This document shows positions 1-6,403 of a DNA stretch of 22,990 nt, piece by piece; the first letter of the stretch is position 1, and each line of letters starts with the position of its first letter. The notes beneath the pieces are model-generated. The model saw nothing but the letters and a program-made list of their open reading frames with translations. It searched no databases and was not told the origin of the DNA. A program made the translations under genes and the position numbers. This DNA comes from a virus, in IMG/VR virus record IMGVR_UViG_3300020471_001086, positions 1-22,990 of that record, one strand, 5' to 3'.

Positions 1-376
1 GCCATCGATCAAATATTCTATTCATCACTTCTTCCTGACGATAGTGGGGGAAGTCAATATCGACATCAGGTAGGTCATCTCTGTTTGGATTTAAGAATCG
101 TGCCACGGGTATTCCCCACTGCACAGGATCTACGTCTGTTATGCCAAGTAGATAGCAGACAAGTGATGAGCCAGCACTACCGCGAGTCATATGAGGTATG
201 TCTCTGGTTATTGCTAGTATATCACATATTTGAATGAAGTAGTCTACGAAACGTAGTCTAAGGATGATTTGAGTTTCTTCGGCGAGCCTTTGCGTGTATT
301 CTTCTGTGCCTGGACATTGCCTAATAAATCTATCGTACAGCCTAGTTATGTCGTTTAGTTCTTTATCTTTTTTCAT
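1..376 (-). CDS. C-family (DnaE-like) DNA polymerase, N-terminal part, cut by window edge
   Basis: The first 125 codons of a gene that continues past position 1. Residues about 25-109 align by eye with the start of the bacterial DNA polymerase III alpha palm: a helical stretch, then RGSAGSSLVCYLLGITDVDP (from residue 65), then RFLNP and PDVDIDF (103-109). The GSxxGS loop contacts the incoming nucleotide in DnaE, and the two aspartates of PDxD are the first two of the three catalytic metal ligands. The protein begins directly before the palm, so the PHP domain of cellular DnaE is absent here. The ATG at 376 is preceded in frame by a TAG. It lies downstream of helicase gp41 and is separated from it by a 72-base gap holding a late-type promoter and a triple repeat. 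The family call is firm. Whether the full gene is a complete polymerase cannot be seen. Confidence 0.85.
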   Translation of the reverse strand, partial: MKKDKELNDITRLYDRFIRQCPGTEEYTQRLAEETQIILRLRFVDYFIQICDILAITRDIPHMTRGSAGSSLVCYLLGITDVDPVQWGIPVARFLNPNRDDLPDVDIDFPHYRQEEVMNRIFDRW

Positions 377-401
377 TGCCTATGTTTGCCTGTTATTGCC
401 T
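376..401 (-). repeat. Three AGGCAA direct repeats, 10-base period, at the polymerase start codon
   Basis: Read on the minus strand, AGGCAA occurs at 401-396, 391-386 and 381-376, exactly ten bases apart, and the last copy runs into the start codon (AGGCAATG). The copies lie wholly within the transcribed leader predicted from the promoter at 412-419. Their position suggests an mRNA operator or repeated weak ribosome-binding sites. The repeats are seen directly; the role is inferred. Confidence 0.6.
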
Positions 402-411
402 TGAGCAAACA

Positions 412-419
412 TATTTATC
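412..419 (-). promoter_or_regulatory. T4-type late promoter (GATAAATA)
   Basis: On the minus strand the sequence GATAAATA matches the late -10 consensus of T4-like phages (TATAAATA in T4, usually given as NATAAATA in marine relatives). It lies in the intergenic gap, 36 bases upstream of the polymerase start codon. A scan by eye found only one other minus-strand match in the window, also intergenic, which makes chance less likely. Confidence 0.5.
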
Positions 420-448
420 TGCGTATATTATTTTGTAATATTTTTTGG

Positions 449-1885
449 TTATTGATCTTCGTCTGAATGCAACTCATTTAGTAGTTGTCTAAGTTTACCA
501 CCCTCTACTGTGCCTTTAATTTTGCCCACAGTATCTCCTTTGGTTGGATCCGGAACCCCCGGTCTTGCATCTTTAGGTGTGTCGGGGACTACTTTAGACT
601 TCTGTTTCAATGAATCGTATATAGTACTTCTCTGTTTGTCAAACTGTTTATATTCAGGATCGTCTGCTAAATCTCTTATTCTTAAACTATCAACATCAAA
701 CTCTAGGTCTACTTTTTGTCCAACACCGCTTGAACTTCTAGTTTTCATAAATTGTATCTGATATCGACCACGTTCTTTCATTGCTCTACTTGTAAAAATA
801 CCAATTACGTTGTCCGCTGTTTGTATCTTAGATAAACCTCCTGCTATGTGAGAATGATCAAATTCTATTTCTTCTACACTTGCTCTATTCAATTGTGATG
901 CAGTTGCCAACAACATTTGTGATTCTACTGCAAAGTTTCTTATTTCTTCTGATACATATTTGTCTTTTATAAACAAGTCTGCTGGACTGATACGTTTGCT
1001 TTTTGGCATCATCAAATCCAAATAATCAATCAATATACAATCAATTTTCTTTTTAGTTTTTAGTTCTAATTCTTTTATATAAGTTTTAATATCCAAAATT
1101 GTGCTACCACTTGGCATATACTTGATGTGCATCTGCCCGGATTTTTTAGCCATCATCTTAACTTTCATCTCAACATTATCTATTTCGGGAAATACTTTTT
1201 TAGTTGGAATGTTAGTCATCATGGCATCAAGTCTCATCGCAGTAAGTTCTTCACTTAACTCAAAACTTATGTAAACGGTATTCAAGCCAGTGGTTGCCCA
1301 ATTCACTGCAAGATTCTGTAAAAATAAACTTTTACCTGCGCCTGATCCACCTGCAAAAATGTTTAGTTCACCTCGGTTAAATCCACCGAACAGTTTCTTG
1401 TCAATGTTTGGCCAACCTGTGCTGACTTGTCCATTGGAGTTTTTAAGTCTCTCCAATCTACCTTTCGGGTCTTCAAAGTAGTCTGTACCAAGATCTTTCG
1501 TCAGTCCAACACTTACCGCGGCCTTAACCATATCCTCAACAGGAGCATAATCTCCTTTTTCTAGTAAGTCTGCTGACTGTAATATTGCACGTTCTAGTGC
1601 TTTGTGTCTTGAAAACGTTTCAAATTCGTCCAACAGCCAATTGAAGTGACTTGGATCTAAATCTTTTGCTGATTTTAATTTTATTTCATGCTTGGCATTA
1701 ACCTGTTCTACATCAGGCATTACCTTATATTCTTCCATATAGTCTTTAATAAATTTTGCAATTGGTTGCAATTTACGATCAAAAGATTCAGGCTTGAATA
1801 TATTTTGTGCCCTAGCAAATGATTCAGCATCTGCCAACATCATTTCAATATATAATTTTTGTACGTCGAATGTATATTCAGCCAT
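449..1885 (-). CDS. 41: Replicative DNA helicase, T4 gp41 / DnaB family
   Basis: A hexameric 5'-3' helicase that unwinds the fork and, with primase gp61, forms the T4-type primosome. The N-terminal ~130 residues are helical, as in DnaB-type proteins. The RecA-like motor follows: Walker A GGSGAGKS at 179-186, the conserved glutamate in FELSEE near 210, Walker B ILIDYLD at 284-290, and a TASQLNR sensor motif at 328-334. The length of 478 aa matches T4 gp41 (475 aa). The C-terminal ~60 residues are charged and proline-rich, as expected of a flexible tail. The start codon overlaps the stop of the upstream coiled-coil gene by one base (TAATG), so the two are probably translationally coupled. Confidence 0.93.
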   Translation of the reverse strand: MAEYTFDVQKLYIEMMLADAESFARAQNIFKPESFDRKLQPIAKFIKDYMEEYKVMPDVEQVNAKHEIKLKSAKDLDPSHFNWLLDEFETFSRHKALERAILQSADLLEKGDYAPVEDMVKAAVSVGLTKDLGTDYFEDPKGRLERLKNSNGQVSTGWPNIDKKLFGGFNRGELNIFAGGSGAGKSLFLQNLAVNWATTGLNTVYISFELSEELTAMRLDAMMTNIPTKKVFPEIDNVEMKVKMMAKKSGQMHIKYMPSGSTILDIKTYIKELELKTKKKIDCILIDYLDLMMPKSKRISPADLFIKDKYVSEEIRNFAVESQMLLATASQLNRASVEEIEFDHSHIAGGLSKIQTADNVIGIFTSRAMKERGRYQIQFMKTRSSSGVGQKVDLEFDVDSLRIRDLADDPEYKQFDKQRSTIYDSLKQKSKVVPDTPKDARPGVPDPTKGDTVGKIKGTVEGGKLRQLLNELHSDEDQ

Positions 1886-2043
1886 TATTTAAAAAACCTC
1901 TTAAATTTATCTATAGATTTTTGCAAAGGAGTATAAACTTCTTCAATAAAAACTATATGTTTTGATAATTTTTTATCTAAATCAGATATAACTTTTTTCA
2001 AGTCTGATATTTCTTTTCTTAATTTTTTAACTTCTTCTTCCAT
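1885..2043 (-). CDS. Small coiled-coil protein upstream of gp41
   Basis: A 52-residue ORF beginning MEEEVKKLRKEISDLKKV. Residues 1-30 show a heptad-like pattern with hydrophobic residues at V5, L8, I12, L15, I19, L22 and L26, so a short coiled coil is likely. The C-terminus is basic and aromatic (KFKRFFK). Its stop overlaps the gp41 start (TAATG), and its ATG lies one base from the methyltransferase stop, which supports a real gene in the operon. The family is not recognised. A role as a small gp41 partner would be an inference from position only. Confidence 0.7.
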   Translation of the reverse strand: MEEEVKKLRKEISDLKKVISDLDKKLSKHIVFIEEVYTPLQKSIDKFKRFFK

Positions 2044-2044
2044 A

Positions 2045-2539
2045 TTAATCCGTAAACTTCAATATTATTTTATCACCTTGTATCTGTTCTCTCCACCATT
2101 CAGGTGGTTTCACGCAAACGTGAGAATTAACTTCTTCGTTAGAGTTTGGTACTTTTAATTTTTGTTTAGCAAGTCTAGGACAAACACTTATATACAACCA
2201 ACCTTGTGTAAGGTCTTTCAGTTGTTGTACGATTCTAGGTATGTCCTCTTCCGGTATATGCTCCAACACATCAGTACAAATTACTAAATCAAATTTACCT
2301 GTTGGTTCGTTGCTGTATTCTGGTACCGCTGGATCGTATAGTGTAGCATTCCAATCTTTTTGATGATAATGTGCTTTACCGCAACCATAATCTAATATTG
2401 TCTTGATACCTTGTTGCTTTATCAAGTCATTGATTGCGTCTATATGATGATCACGTAAATTTGTGCCACGCCATGTATTAGGATCTTGGTGTGTTTGTTT
2501 TGCCATTTCTAAATACAGTTCGTATCTATTCTTATCCAT
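2045..2539 (-). CDS. Class I SAM-dependent methyltransferase
   Basis: A 164-residue Rossmann-fold methyltransferase. Motif I is ILDYGCG at 48-54, an acidic residue at the end of strand 2 is D69 (LYDP), and the later motif FDLVICTDVLEHI begins at 83. This last form is typical of the Methyltransf_11/UbiE-like group and not of DNA methylases, since no NPPY or DPPY motif is seen. The substrate is unknown; small molecule, glycan and protein are all possible. It overlaps the downstream end of the primase gene by 8 bases and sits between primase and helicase, but nothing in the protein links it to replication. Confidence 0.8.
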   Translation of the reverse strand: MDKNRYELYLEMAKQTHQDPNTWRGTNLRDHHIDAINDLIKQQGIKTILDYGCGKAHYHQKDWNATLYDPAVPEYSNEPTGKFDLVICTDVLEHIPEEDIPRIVQQLKDLTQGWLYISVCPRLAKQKLKVPNSNEEVNSHVCVKPPEWWREQIQGDKIILKFTD

Positions 2540-3545
2540 ACATTTTTCTCTTTAAATCTATTTTTAACTTATTAGATTCTGTTGAATTCAATATAGTTTG
2601 TATTGTAAACAATCTTCCATATTTTAACACAGCATCAGCCACGTCGTCAACACCTTCATCCCATTCCGGAAAAGCAACATTCCAACCAAATTCTACTGCT
2701 TGGTTAATTAACTTTTCTCCCGGAGCATCTCTATCTGGAACAACAATTACTTGGCGGTTTAAGCCGTCTATAAGGTCTCGCTGTACGTCATTTACCTCTG
2801 AACCCAGTATGCTTACTCCAGAAACGGATATAGCATCAAATGGTCCTTCAGTAACAATAACAAATTTTCTAGACCAGTCTTGTGCATCCATATTGAAAAC
2901 ATATCCCGGTTGCACATCGGTATAATATTTCACTTTGTCAGACTCCACAAATATTCTGCCTGTGTAGCCGACAACATCACCTTTCCAATAAAATGGAATT
3001 AACAAACGTTTGTCCATATCCCAAGTAGACACAGGAGAGTATAGGAAGTCATACCAATCAGCACCTATGCCTCGTTGTTTTAAATAATTTAAAAGTGAAT
3101 CAATTTTTTTCCATTGTGGTTCAGTCAAATCTTTGGCCACATATTTCTCTAACCACGTTTCTAGTTTATGTGCATTTTTAGGAAGTTCTTTCTTTTTAAA
3201 TGCAACAAATTTCTTTTTTTCTATTTTAGTATCTGCTTCCTCATGACGCATGGCTTCTATTGCTAATTTTTTAATTGTATCATCTGCAATTCCAATCCAA
3301 CTCATGAACTGCCTCATTTTAAAATTTAATTTTCTTCCAATTATATAGGATGCCTTATAGCCACAGTTGAAACAATGATAAGATAATGTTCCGTCAGCAC
3401 TTGTCATTATGCCTCCACGTTTTTTCTTATCTTGTGTTTCTCCGTTGTGTACACAACAAGGAGCATTGAATGATATCCACCCAGAAGGAGTTTTCTTCCG
3501 GCCGCCCGGCAGAGATGTCAGGATAGTAGACTGGATCAGGTTCAT
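2532..3545 (-). CDS. 61: DNA primase, T4 gp61 / DnaG family
   Basis: Makes RNA primers for lagging-strand synthesis and works with gp41. The N-terminus has a zinc-ribbon with C30/C31 and H33 followed by C58-x2-C61 (HCFNCGYK). A central linker leads to a TOPRIM domain with the catalytic glutamate E233 in VTEGPFDAIS and the metal-binding pair D271/D273 in VVPDRDAPG. DVAD at 301-304 follows. The length of 337 aa equals that usually seen for gp61 (about 340). The start at 3545 leaves a 10-base gap to the upstream virion gene, while the 3' end overlaps the methyltransferase gene by 8 bases. Confidence 0.9.
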   Translation of the reverse strand: MNLIQSTILTSLPGGRKKTPSGWISFNAPCCVHNGETQDKKKRGGIMTSADGTLSYHCFNCGYKASYIIGRKLNFKMRQFMSWIGIADDTIKKLAIEAMRHEEADTKIEKKKFVAFKKKELPKNAHKLETWLEKYVAKDLTEPQWKKIDSLLNYLKQRGIGADWYDFLYSPVSTWDMDKRLLIPFYWKGDVVGYTGRIFVESDKVKYYTDVQPGYVFNMDAQDWSRKFVIVTEGPFDAISVSGVSILGSEVNDVQRDLIDGLNRQVIVVPDRDAPGEKLINQAVEFGWNVAFPEWDEGVDDVADAVLKYGRLFTIQTILNSTESNKLKIDLKRKMYG

Positions 3546-3555
3546 ACCCTATATT

Positions 3556-4362
3556 TTACTGTCTATAAAGTATTTTGTCAATGATTCCAGTATTACCAGA
3601 GTCATTACTCCAACTAAATCTTACAAAGTGGTAAACACCTGTAAAGTTGAAATAACTTACTCCAGTCGAACTGGAAAAAGTATTTGTAGGACTACCAGCA
3701 CCATCAGTGGTAATATCAAACCAATCGGTTGATCCTGGTGAAGCAGACATTGAACCTTGTATTCTCAATGCACCCGAAAATCCTGCGTGTGTATAAACCG
3801 CGATTGTATGTAATGCTTTATTGTTATTTTGTCCTGGTTTAGCATTTATATTTCCTGATGTTTTTGCCAATGGTCCGCCTGATTGTGTGAAATTTGTTAT
3901 AGATGTACTATCAATAACACTTGGATAAGCACCGTCAATGATTTCTATTGTACCAGATGCATTGTATCCTGTATCGGCATATGTTACGATTGAACTGCCA
4001 TCGTCCTTATTTTCTCGAACAGAATAATTGTAAAATTTAGCATCCAAACTCAACAAATCTCCATCTGATATTTCTACTGATGCCTGTCCTTTAGTAGATG
4101 TTGTTGAGCCGTCGTCTTTTATTGTAAGAGTTTTAGTCAATACACTCTTTTTAGATTGTGTATCTATTACGTTAAATTCATAGGTTTTGCCCACTATGTT
4201 TTGTGGTTTTTGGTCCTCATTTTTGAAAGTAAATGTAATAGGGTTAAAAACACCTCTATACACTGTTAAACGTCTATCGTACACTTTGTCGTTCCTTCCA
4301 TGATAACCATTTATGTAGGCGATTACCAAATTGTTTATTAAATACCTTTGTATTGTTTGCAT
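3556..4362 (-). CDS. Virion structural (baseplate/tail-type) protein
   Basis: A 268-residue beta-rich protein. The N-terminal half (about 30-140) has alternating strands with the pattern YRGVFNPITFTFKN, then IVGKTYEFNVID and TLTIKDDGSTTS. This resembles the N-terminal domain of BppU-like baseplate proteins and structural proteins of marine T4-like phages. The C-terminal half (about 150-268) is rich in Ser, Thr and Gly and ends in a likely jelly-roll or fibre-type domain (SYFNFTGVYHFVRFSWSN). No signal peptide or catalytic motif is seen. It is the only structural-type gene in a replication region and has its own late-type promoter 17 bases upstream, which fits expression with the virion genes. 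Attachment or host recognition is an inference. Confidence 0.65.
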   Translation of the reverse strand: MQTIQRYLINNLVIAYINGYHGRNDKVYDRRLTVYRGVFNPITFTFKNEDQKPQNIVGKTYEFNVIDTQSKKSVLTKTLTIKDDGSTTSTKGQASVEISDGDLLSLDAKFYNYSVRENKDDGSSIVTYADTGYNASGTIEIIDGAYPSVIDSTSITNFTQSGGPLAKTSGNINAKPGQNNNKALHTIAVYTHAGFSGALRIQGSMSASPGSTDWFDITTDGAGSPTNTFSSSTGVSYFNFTGVYHFVRFSWSNDSGNTGIIDKILYRQ

Positions 4363-4378
4363 AGTACATATTTAACAA

Positions 4379-4386
4379 TATTTATG
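4379..4386 (-). promoter_or_regulatory. T4-type late promoter (CATAAATA)
   Basis: On the minus strand CATAAATA matches the NATAAATA late consensus. It lies in the 32-base gap between the structural gene (starting at 4362) and the divergent plus-strand gene (starting at 4395). Late timing is what a virion protein needs, so site and gene support each other. Confidence 0.6.
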
Positions 4387-4394
4387 GACATAGG

Positions 4395-4769
4395 ATGAAT
4401 GAAATTTTTAACACACTAAAGGACAAATTTCCTTTTCTAACACTCATAAGAAAGGGTGATTTGGAGTTTGTTGGTATTATACAAAACCAAGATAACAACG
4501 TGATCAGTTTTTATGATTATGGCAGAATCATGCAACCGCAAGATAAGATGAGGTTTTTAAAGTGTGGAGAAATTTGGTGGAACGAATCCAATAGAAAAAT
4601 CCCAATAAACATATTCTTAAAAGGTGAATTCAGATATTTTAGAACAACACTTGTTTCGTTGGCATCTAAAGACGTTGAAATAGTGCATGGACCAACTGTA
4701 AGACTGTCTGAAATTTCAAAGAAACGGGTAAAAAGAAGAACTATTCAATTAGTAAGAAGACCTATTTAA
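4395..4769 (+). CDS. Conserved marine T4-like phage protein, function unknown
   Basis: A 124-residue protein of mixed alpha/beta character. It has a central segment GEIWWNESNRKIPINIFLKG (about 66-85) and a strongly basic C-terminal segment (KKRVKRRTIQLVRRP) that could bind nucleic acid. The pattern recalls hypothetical proteins in cyanophages and related marine myoviruses; this is from memory and unverified. It is transcribed against its neighbours, and its last 8 bases overlap the end of the convergent basic mini-protein gene. The start at 4395 follows a weak purine stretch (TAGG). Confidence 0.7.
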   Translation: MNEIFNTLKDKFPFLTLIRKGDLEFVGIIQNQDNNVISFYDYGRIMQPQDKMRFLKCGEIWWNESNRKIPINIFLKGEFRYFRTTLVSLASKDVEIVHGPTVRLSEISKKRVKRRTIQLVRRPI

Positions 4770-4929
4770 TTTTAGTACGTTGTGTACTGTTAATCCCACA
4801 TACTCTTTCAACATATTCGGTTAATGGATTATCTTTTTGATATCCATAATATTCGCTACGTGAATAGTTACGGGAGGCTTTTTTACTAGTTTTTTTGGAT
4901 TTTCTTTTCTTAGTTTTTTGATGTTGCAT
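4762..4929 (-). CDS. Small lysine-rich protein of unknown function
   Basis: A 55-residue protein starting at the ATG at 4929. It could be extended to a GTG at 4947, but the ATG is preferred. The first ~25 residues are almost all Lys, Arg, Ser and Thr (KTKKRKSKKTSKK), followed by an aromatic stretch (SEYYGYQKDN). It overlaps the 3' end of the polymerase fragment by 20 bases in another frame and meets a plus-strand gene tail to tail. The basic N-terminus suggests nucleic-acid binding, but no family is recognised. Because it is short and overlapping, some doubt remains that it is expressed. Confidence 0.5.
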   Translation of the reverse strand: MQHQKTKKRKSKKTSKKASRNYSRSEYYGYQKDNPLTEYVERVCGINSTQRTKIK

Positions 4930-5500
4930 CAAAACTATATTTAGCACGAGACATCAAATTCATCTGCACAACGATTGCTTGAGCATAAGCAACAGCATGG
5001 GATTTTTTGAAAAAGTATGATCCGTCTGTGGGACGTACCCAAACTTCTTTCAGTATATCTATCCAATCCTTGTGCATCAAGTGCCTTTTAGCAGGACGTA
5101 TTATTGCTAACACAGCCGCAAGTTGTTCGATGTTTTTAGGTTCTAGTTTTGATACTATATTAAAATGTCCATTTAAATGGAAAAGTTTATCAACAATAGT
5201 TGCATCTTTGAGCATTTCCCAATCAGGCTCTTTTATCATTAATTCTACAAGTTCTTGCTCTGACTTGATATCTTTATAGATACTAACGTTCAAGCAATCA
5301 ATTTTGAAATATCCTCTATCTTCTGCTTTTTTATAATCCAAACTTGAATGCCCTGTAATTGGGTGTTCAGGAACTGCATGAAAGTACACACCTGTTTTAT
5401 GTTTTTCAACTTTGTCATCTTTAATAATAGAAGCAGGAGTGTGTTTGAATAATTTCAATACTCCATCTCTATCAAAAAAGTCTATATCAACATCAGGCAT
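4910..5500 (-). CDS. Reduced C-family (DnaE-like) polymerase palm/fingers fragment
   Basis: A 196-residue protein that begins exactly at the catalytic motif: MPDVDIDF (1-8). Further blocks align in order with DnaE. KHKTGV (33-38) matches the KHAGGV segment. GYFKIDCLNVS (63-73) matches LVKFDFLGL and supplies the third catalytic aspartate, D68. LFHLNGHFNIVSKLEP (106-121) matches VFQLESRGMKDLIKRLQP. AAVLAIIRP (128-136) matches ALVALFRP. FFKKSHAVAYAQA (163-175) matches GFNKSHSAAYAL. Relative to DnaE it lacks the PHP domain, the GSxxGS loop, most of the ~150 residues between the catalytic aspartates, part of the fingers and everything after them. The ATG overlaps the stop of the 74-aa gene upstream (TAATG). 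It could be half of a split enzyme, an accessory subunit or a decayed paralogue. The family call rests on ordered motifs; activity is unknown. Confidence 0.75.
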   Translation of the reverse strand: MPDVDIDFFDRDGVLKLFKHTPASIIKDDKVEKHKTGVYFHAVPEHPITGHSSLDYKKAEDRGYFKIDCLNVSIYKDIKSEQELVELMIKEPDWEMLKDATIVDKLFHLNGHFNIVSKLEPKNIEQLAAVLAIIRPAKRHLMHKDWIDILKEVWVRPTDGSYFFKKSHAVAYAQAIVVQMNLMSRAKYSFDATSKN

Positions 5501-5724
5501 TAATGCATTTTCCTTTTATTATAATTTTCAAAATCTTTTCTTGCACCCGGTTGCAATAAATCTAAAACATCAAGTAGTTTCTTATAGGCCAACGAATTAG
5601 TCATATTTGCAGTCATTTCCGGCATAACAACCTTACCAACACTTCCGTCTTTTTTAATTACGACAATACAGTCGCCCGGCTCAATTTGCATTCCGTCTGC
5701 TATTTCACTTTCAATCCTACTCAA
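5500..5724 (-). CDS. Conserved small protein of unknown function (TTG start)
   Basis: A 74-residue protein beginning M(TTG)SRIESEIADGMQIEPGD. A beta-rich first half (DCIVVIKKDGSVGKVVMPEM) is followed by a helical second half ending LLDVLDLLQPGARKDFENYN. It recalls small hypothetical proteins of marine T4-like phages; this is not checked. The TTG at 5724 is chosen because a strong Shine-Dalgarno sequence lies six bases before it. An in-frame TTG ten codons earlier has no such site. The stop overlaps the polymerase-fragment start by one base, which suggests coupled expression with it. Confidence 0.75.
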   Translation of the reverse strand: MSRIESEIADGMQIEPGDCIVVIKKDGSVGKVVMPEMTANMTNSLAYKKLLDVLDLLQPGARKDFENYNKRKMH

Positions 5725-6403
5725 TTTTTGCCTCCTTGGCTGTTTCCTGTACAAACAAATAATCTGCTGGATAACTTTTAAATTTACTTGCCCAAAACTC
5801 CGGAATTATAAATTTTTGTGCCATTTGTAATTGTTCATCACTAAATGATTGTAGCATTTTTTTTCCTGCAGAGCAACCAAGTATTAACCATGGAGACATT
5901 TTTCCCTGCTGTATGTGTGCCACAACACGTGTCGTATTTGCAAGTCTAAAGTAATCGCTCCATTGTGCGTGTTGTTCTTCTGCCCAATCCATCATTGTTG
6001 CTATGGATCTTCTCAATGCGGCTTCGACCGGTTCTCTTTTAAGTGTGTCTATGAGATAAGTTTCGTACATTGTATCATTTGCCCAATGGTCAAGTTTCAC
6101 TTGCGACAATATAACAAAGTCTATATATTTTTCAGGATATAATGGGTTGATGTGCATTATGTATCTGCCAAATTTTACAAATGCATTGTAGTACGGTGAA
6201 TCACAAAACTGTTCATAGGTTTTTGGTTTATGATTTTTTTGATGTATTTCATAAAACCTTTGGAACACCATGAAAGCATTTTGCACCCATTTCTCATTTT
6301 TTTGTAGGTATCTTCTTTTTGGTTCACACATATGAACTTGTAATGTTCTTTCTCTAGTAAACTCTTTGCCACAGTATGGACACTTAAATTTAATTGATTC
6401 CAT
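5717..6403 (-). CDS. Zinc-finger protein, conserved in marine T4-like phages, function unknown
   Basis: A 228-residue protein with an N-terminal C2HC finger: C8, C11, H24 and C26 in CPYCGKEFTRERTLQVHMC. The rest is mostly helical and aromatic, with a segment SPYYNAFVKFGRYIMHINPL near 69-88 and no enzymatic motif that I recognise. The finger suggests DNA, RNA or protein binding. The gene overlaps the gp62-like gene upstream by 14 bases and carries the ribosome-binding site of the next gene in its last codons. Its place among replication genes suggests a role in replication or transcription, but this is inference. Confidence 0.75.
   Translation of the reverse strand: MESIKFKCPYCGKEFTRERTLQVHMCEPKRRYLQKNEKWVQNAFMVFQRFYEIHQKNHKPKTYEQFCDSPYYNAFVKFGRYIMHINPLYPEKYIDFVILSQVKLDHWANDTMYETYLIDTLKREPVEAALRRSIATMMDWAEEQHAQWSDYFRLANTTRVVAHIQQGKMSPWLILGCSAGKKMLQSFSDEQLQMAQKFIIPEFWASKFKSYPADYLFVQETAKEAKIE
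5731..5737 (-). promoter_or_regulatory. Shine-Dalgarno AAGGAGG setting a TTG start
   Basis: AAGGAGG on the minus strand, six bases upstream of TTG 5724 and lying inside the end of the zinc-finger gene. It is much stronger than the ribosome-binding sites of most neighbours, which suggests it compensates for the weak TTG start codon. Confidence 0.75.

Noticed and set aside
510-761. Plus-strand open frames opposite gp41, primase, transferases and uvsX
   Set aside because: They lie antisense to well-supported genes, have low-complexity or cysteine/phenylalanine-rich translations, and lack coherent motifs or operon spacing.
4910-5500. Split-intein DnaE as in cyanobacteria
   Set aside because: No intein N- or C-terminal splicing motif is seen at the start of the fragment. 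It begins with Met directly on the palm motif, and the other gene's end is outside the window.
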